A DNA stretch of 64,000 nt from Antedon mediterranea. Taxonomy: Eukaryota; Echinodermata; Crinoidea; Comatulida; Antedonidae. Shown one piece after another: positions 59,885-64,000 of this stretch. Positions within the stretch are counted from its first letter, which is position 1, and each line of letters starts with the position of its first letter. The stretch is taken from positions 27,533,001 to 27,597,000 of the forward strand of contig NC_092673.1 of assembly GCF_964355755.1 (NCBI RefSeq), written 5' to 3'. Position numbers and translations under genes: made by a program. The notes beneath the pieces were generated by a model. The model did not search any database. It was given only the letters and a program-made list of their open reading frames with translations, and was not told where the DNA came from.

Positions 59885-62669
59885 TGTTACTGTAAGGCCT
59901 ACTTCTATTAAACTTCAATCTTAATTATTTAGTATCTGATATTTAAAGATTCTTGGTTGCAAATTCACAAAATCTACAAAGTGATGACCACACCCAATAC
60001 TCCCTTTCATACTTGTCATGTTGTTTTGGATTTCGGTATTGTTCTTTTGTGGATTGTTTTTTTAAATACAGACCACAATATTTTGTGATTAATAAACAGC
60101 AGTTAACACCTTTGTACAGTACTGTCCAGCCTACAGTACAAAAACACGTTTTAATTCTTAAAATAATGCCATCCCATTCCTAACAAAAATTTCCCATCCG
60201 TAACATTCACTAAATTTTGATAGTAATGTTTTTTATATTAAAAAAAACTTGTTTAAATCTATTGCAATTGAAAAATTAAGAATTAAATAACAATTTTGGA
60301 GCCATTACTTCAATAAACACAAGTGAGGAAAAAACCTCAATCGAAATGTCTCAGAAGTAACAATTATGAATTTTGAAATGCAAGTATGAAATTAATAAAC
60401 AATAATAAAATACTGTACTTGATTATGAACAATTGGAGCTTACTGTGAAATAAAAAGTTAACTACAGTATATTTATGGGGAAAATGTTAACAAGATGCAT
60501 GGTTTTATTAAATGAAAAGGATTTAAATGATATGTCCTGTCCTTAACAAAAATGTCTGTCCCGTTCCTACAAAAAATGTCATCAATATATTTTTTGAAAT
60601 ACGATATGTTCACCAAAAGTTTCAAAATATTTGTTTATAATGTACTGCATATAGTTTTTAAAAGGAAAAAACAAAAATATTAAATTGTGGTATCAATACG
60701 TTAACTGAAATGTAAAAAACACCATAAAACTACTATTAAAATGTCGTGGATGGACAATTATGAATTTTGAAATGTATATATAAAATTTAATAAACAAAAT
60801 ATGTGTTATAAAATGCTTGAATATGTACAATATAGGGTCATAGTGTAACTACGCAATTTTTGGTTAAAATAATTATCTGACGAGTAAAGAAAATTTCGCT
60901 GGCGGGGCCGGGAATTGCCAATTTGCCGACAAAATTGGTGTCATTATCTGTACATACACCTGATCAATATAATGTTCTAGGATTGCATAGTCATATTGTC
61001 TTATATGGGATAACGATGCAAAATTAAAATCAAACCAACATTCTGTTACTATGTTGTAGGCCTATTCATATTACAATAAAGAAAGAATTAGAAAAATCTG
61101 ACTTGTTGTTTCGAAATATAGGGTCTAAAACATCGCCGAAAATGATCGTTTTTAGCGACGAAAGAAGTAAAACTATTTGCGGCCTCAGTCGACAATTCTA
61201 TTAACTACGCCATTTTTGGTTAAAATAATTACATATAATTACGTTTTTTAGTCATTTATTTTATATATCACCATTGGAAATATCAATAAAACATGTTATT
61301 AAATGCTTATAAAATATATAAAGTTGTTTACTTAACGGAATTCGGGCAAATTCATTGCTCTAACTTTGTGTAGTAACGATCAGAGAGATTCATGGTACAC
61401 GCGCGAGAGAGAAAACATTCCGCTGCGGGTGATTCGCGTCCACCAATCAAATCAGCCAGAATCCAAAATCATTCAACCGTGAGCAATGCCAATCGCGAGA
61501 AAGCTCAGCTTTGATTGGCTTAAGATGACATCATATCACAAAATGGTGGTTTTGTAGTTAAGCCTCACGGAATATTCTGTTCCAAAAATGAAATACATGG
61601 ATATTTTTTATGGTATGTGTGCTTTTTCTTCAAAATTTTTAATAATAAAAGCCTCATATCGAGAAAATATAATAAATATATCTTTAGACAAAAAAGCACA
61701 TGGCATGTGGAACTATATAAATCTTAGCGTAGGAAGACATACAAATCCCAGGTCATGAGAGGCTCAACTGCAAAAACAAGATTGAATAGGGTAAGGTCAA
61801 ATACTTTTGAGTAAATTTCAATCTACCGCGTACGGCCGTACGTACGTGCTAGGTAGTACGATATTTTGACCACATTTTTTACGTGTTTCGTTAGATGGAA
61901 TGAAAATAAAAAATAGTTGTTCTGAAGGGATCAATGATATGATATGTAAATAAACAAACACTAAAAAGAATTATGTTTACAATTCAATTATTGTCAGAAT
62001 AATAGTTTATTTTTTTCCCCGGCACCTTTGTTTGCTGACGGACGCGATGATGTGCCGACGGACACAAAATCAGGGCCGGCCCGCCCCCCTCCCCTACTGG
62101 ATACGCCACTGGTCAGCTTATACGCATGCGCAGAGAGAGGGATTTGGAAGAAAAATGAATACGCATGCCTATAAGCTCATGTTTTCAATTCGCGCGAACA
62201 AATTCGCCTAGTGGAAACTCGGCTTTAGTAGCAAATTAAAAGGTGTAATGGTGGTTACATTCAATCCTGTAAAGAAATGATGTTAAACATATGACGTAAT
62301 TTTTTGTCTTTTGTGAGATTCACTCACTTTTATTTCATTCTTTACAATTGTTACAATAATCTATATCAATTTTGTTTCAGTAGAAAACTATCTCTGCAGC
62401 TTAAATTTTTTTTTTTCTTATTTTTAGTATTTTACATATATAAAAAGTTAAAGCATTTAAACAATAGACAAAAGTTATATAAAAGTATACATCACATAAT
62501 ATAGGTTCAGAATTGCCATTACAACATCACAAAATAAAATATACTATAACTCATATAGCACCAGTAAATAAAACTAGTAAGGTATAAACCATACTAGAAT
62601 ACTAAGTATTGTGTCGTAATAATATTTTCTCGTGTTTTTAGCCTGTTATTGTTTAACAATTATACATTT
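59885..62669. other. Gene-free AT-rich stretch with repeat debris
   Basis: TAACTACGCAATTTTTGGTTAAAATAATTA-like sequence recurs at about 60848 and 61202, and its reverse complement (AAAATGGTGGTTTTGTAGTTA) occurs at about 61541. This suggests a decayed TIR element. No exon is recognised. Confidence 0.4.
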
Positions 62670-63371
62670 TTACATTGCTAAAATAATATTTTTTACCTTT
62701 TCCCATTTTTTTATGCTTTCCTCTCTTTTATACACTATATCACATTCCATTCTGAATAGAATTCCTTGTTTAAAAGATTTCCATAAATTAAAATAACTTT
62801 TATTTGTAACATCAGCCAGTATCTTTTGCTTATAAACCGTAAAAGCAGCAAATGTATATATAAAACCAGTAAGAATATTTCTTGTTCCAATTACCAGATT
62901 TTGAAAAGACATGTTTATATGATTGGTACCTTTTAAAACAATCTCTATTTTTGTCCAAAAACCTTGAATAAATTTACAAGTAAAAAACATATGCTCATCA
63001 TCTTGTACCTCTCCACATCTACCACATATATTAGTATCTTTTAGTTTCCAGATAGACAACCTTTTGTTTGTTGCTAAAATTCTATTTAACAGTTTGTAAT
63101 TAAAGTGTATTAATTTTTTATCTTTCATTTTACAAACTTTAGATAACCAACATGACTTCCAATCAATATTCAAATTATGAAAATATTTTTCCCATTTTCT
63201 TTGACAAACCGGCGGGACAAAAATTTCCTCCACAAAACAGAGATAAATACTCTTTGTTGTGATGTCCTTATATCTATTCTTAATGACATATGACGTAATT
63301 GTTTGACTAATAAATTGATTTCTATTTTGTATAATAGTTACCCCCAGTCCCATACCAAGACGATTTAGCAA
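62670..63371 (-). mobile_element. 5'-truncated LINE, C-terminal zinc-knuckle region (L1/Tx1-like)
   Basis: A 233-codon minus frame contains CGRCGEVQDDEHMFFTC, a C-x2-C-x7-H-x4-C knuckle, followed by FIQGFW. Upstream are WKSCWLSKVCKMKDKKL and YKLLNRILATNKRL. This arrangement is typical of the region after the RT in L1/Tx1-type LINEs. The RT itself is absent. The frame is open, so truncation on insertion is likely and decay is recent. Confidence 0.7.
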
Positions 63372-63954
63372 GTGACATTGGAGTGAAGCCTACACTCAGT
63401 TATTTTTAACGAATCCTAATCTTGCTGTGAAAGTGTTCTTTGAATTGAACCAGCATTACCCTTCGTCTTACAGGCTTAAAGGACCTCATCACTGGTCTGG
63501 TGTGAGACAAACTATCATGAGAAGCGAGAGAAGTACAAGCAAAACGACAGGAATGGTTCATATAAACACACATATTATCCTATTTATTTATCTCTTTTCG
63601 TTTCTTTTGGTTCTAATAATTTTAATGAATTGTACTAAATAATTACATTTTAAAATTCTAATGTTACGGTACTTAATGTTATGATGTGCATTATGATTGA
63701 AGTGGAACACGTCTTATCAATTTAGTATTTATCATTTTATGAATGATTTATAACCAGATAAAATAAAGTATTTTTGCAGTTTTACAAAACATAATGCGTT
63801 CGTATCTTGTATCTATTGTGATCTATCCCGAATCTTCCATGCATTTTACGTTTCTGATTATTCGTCTGTTATTCGGTACCTATAAGGCGATAGTTGTCTT
63901 TGACAGCTCTTGTCTCTCCTCAGTCCTCCCCATTGTAAGTATCACTGAAAGGAA

Positions 63955-64000
63955 TATTTCATTTCATTTTTCATTTCTTTATTCGACAACAAGCGGTCCA
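63955..64000 (-). mobile_element. LINE 3' end at window edge
   Basis: TTTCATTTCATTTTTCATTT, then CTTTATTCGACAACAAGC, resembles the reverse complement of a LINE 3' terminus with a short repeat tail. It is cut by the window end. Confidence 0.3.

Overview
This is a nuclear window from an animal, AT-rich, with spliced genes and a very heavy load of non-LTR retrotransposons, MITEs, foldback elements and minisatellites. An iterative type I polyketide synthase of the animal FAS-like type, multicopy serine beta-lactamase-like genes, and LINEs of the Rex1/L2/CR1 and 2A-bearing kinds together suggest a marine invertebrate, most likely an echinoderm. That assignment is inference. The genetic code is standard and introns are GT-AG.

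Layout. Positions 1-8231 (+) hold the last eight exons of a secreted coiled-coil protein resembling the C-terminal arm of a laminin beta/gamma chain. One of its introns carries a LINE with an intact 1012-codon frame on the opposite strand. Positions 12174-15142 (-) hold a complete six-exon gene for a 288-residue multi-pass membrane protein that I cannot name. At 16991-17245 (+) a short uninterrupted frame encodes an RNase H1 N-terminal (viroplasmin-like) domain. Positions 18148-21268 and 21879-24682 (-) are two tandem six-exon paralogues of a serine beta-lactamase-like membrane-anchored hydrolase. Positions 26088-35701 (-) hold a complete three-exon reducing polyketide synthase of 2418 residues (KS-AT-DH-MT-ER-KR-ACP, no thioesterase). 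From 36 kb to the end I see almost only repeats: a 4-kb foldback element holding a tRNA-like sequence, a flavin monooxygenase exon remnant, decayed LINEs (one with a 2A-like peptide), a hammerhead-like motif, a near-perfect 130-bp hairpin, a 95-bp palindromic satellite and several TIR elements.

How the parts may work together. The synthase and the two beta-lactamase-like genes are consecutive, on the same strand, within 17.6 kb. The synthase has no release domain. Beta-lactamase-fold enzymes act as acyltransferases or hydrolases on polyketides in other organisms (LovD is the classic case). The block is therefore a reasonable candidate for a small animal biosynthetic cluster. This is a hypothesis, since beta-lactamase-like genes are also common in invertebrates outside any cluster.

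Gene models were assembled by hand from frame, splice sites and phase. For the four multi-exon genes every junction keeps frame, which is strong internal support.
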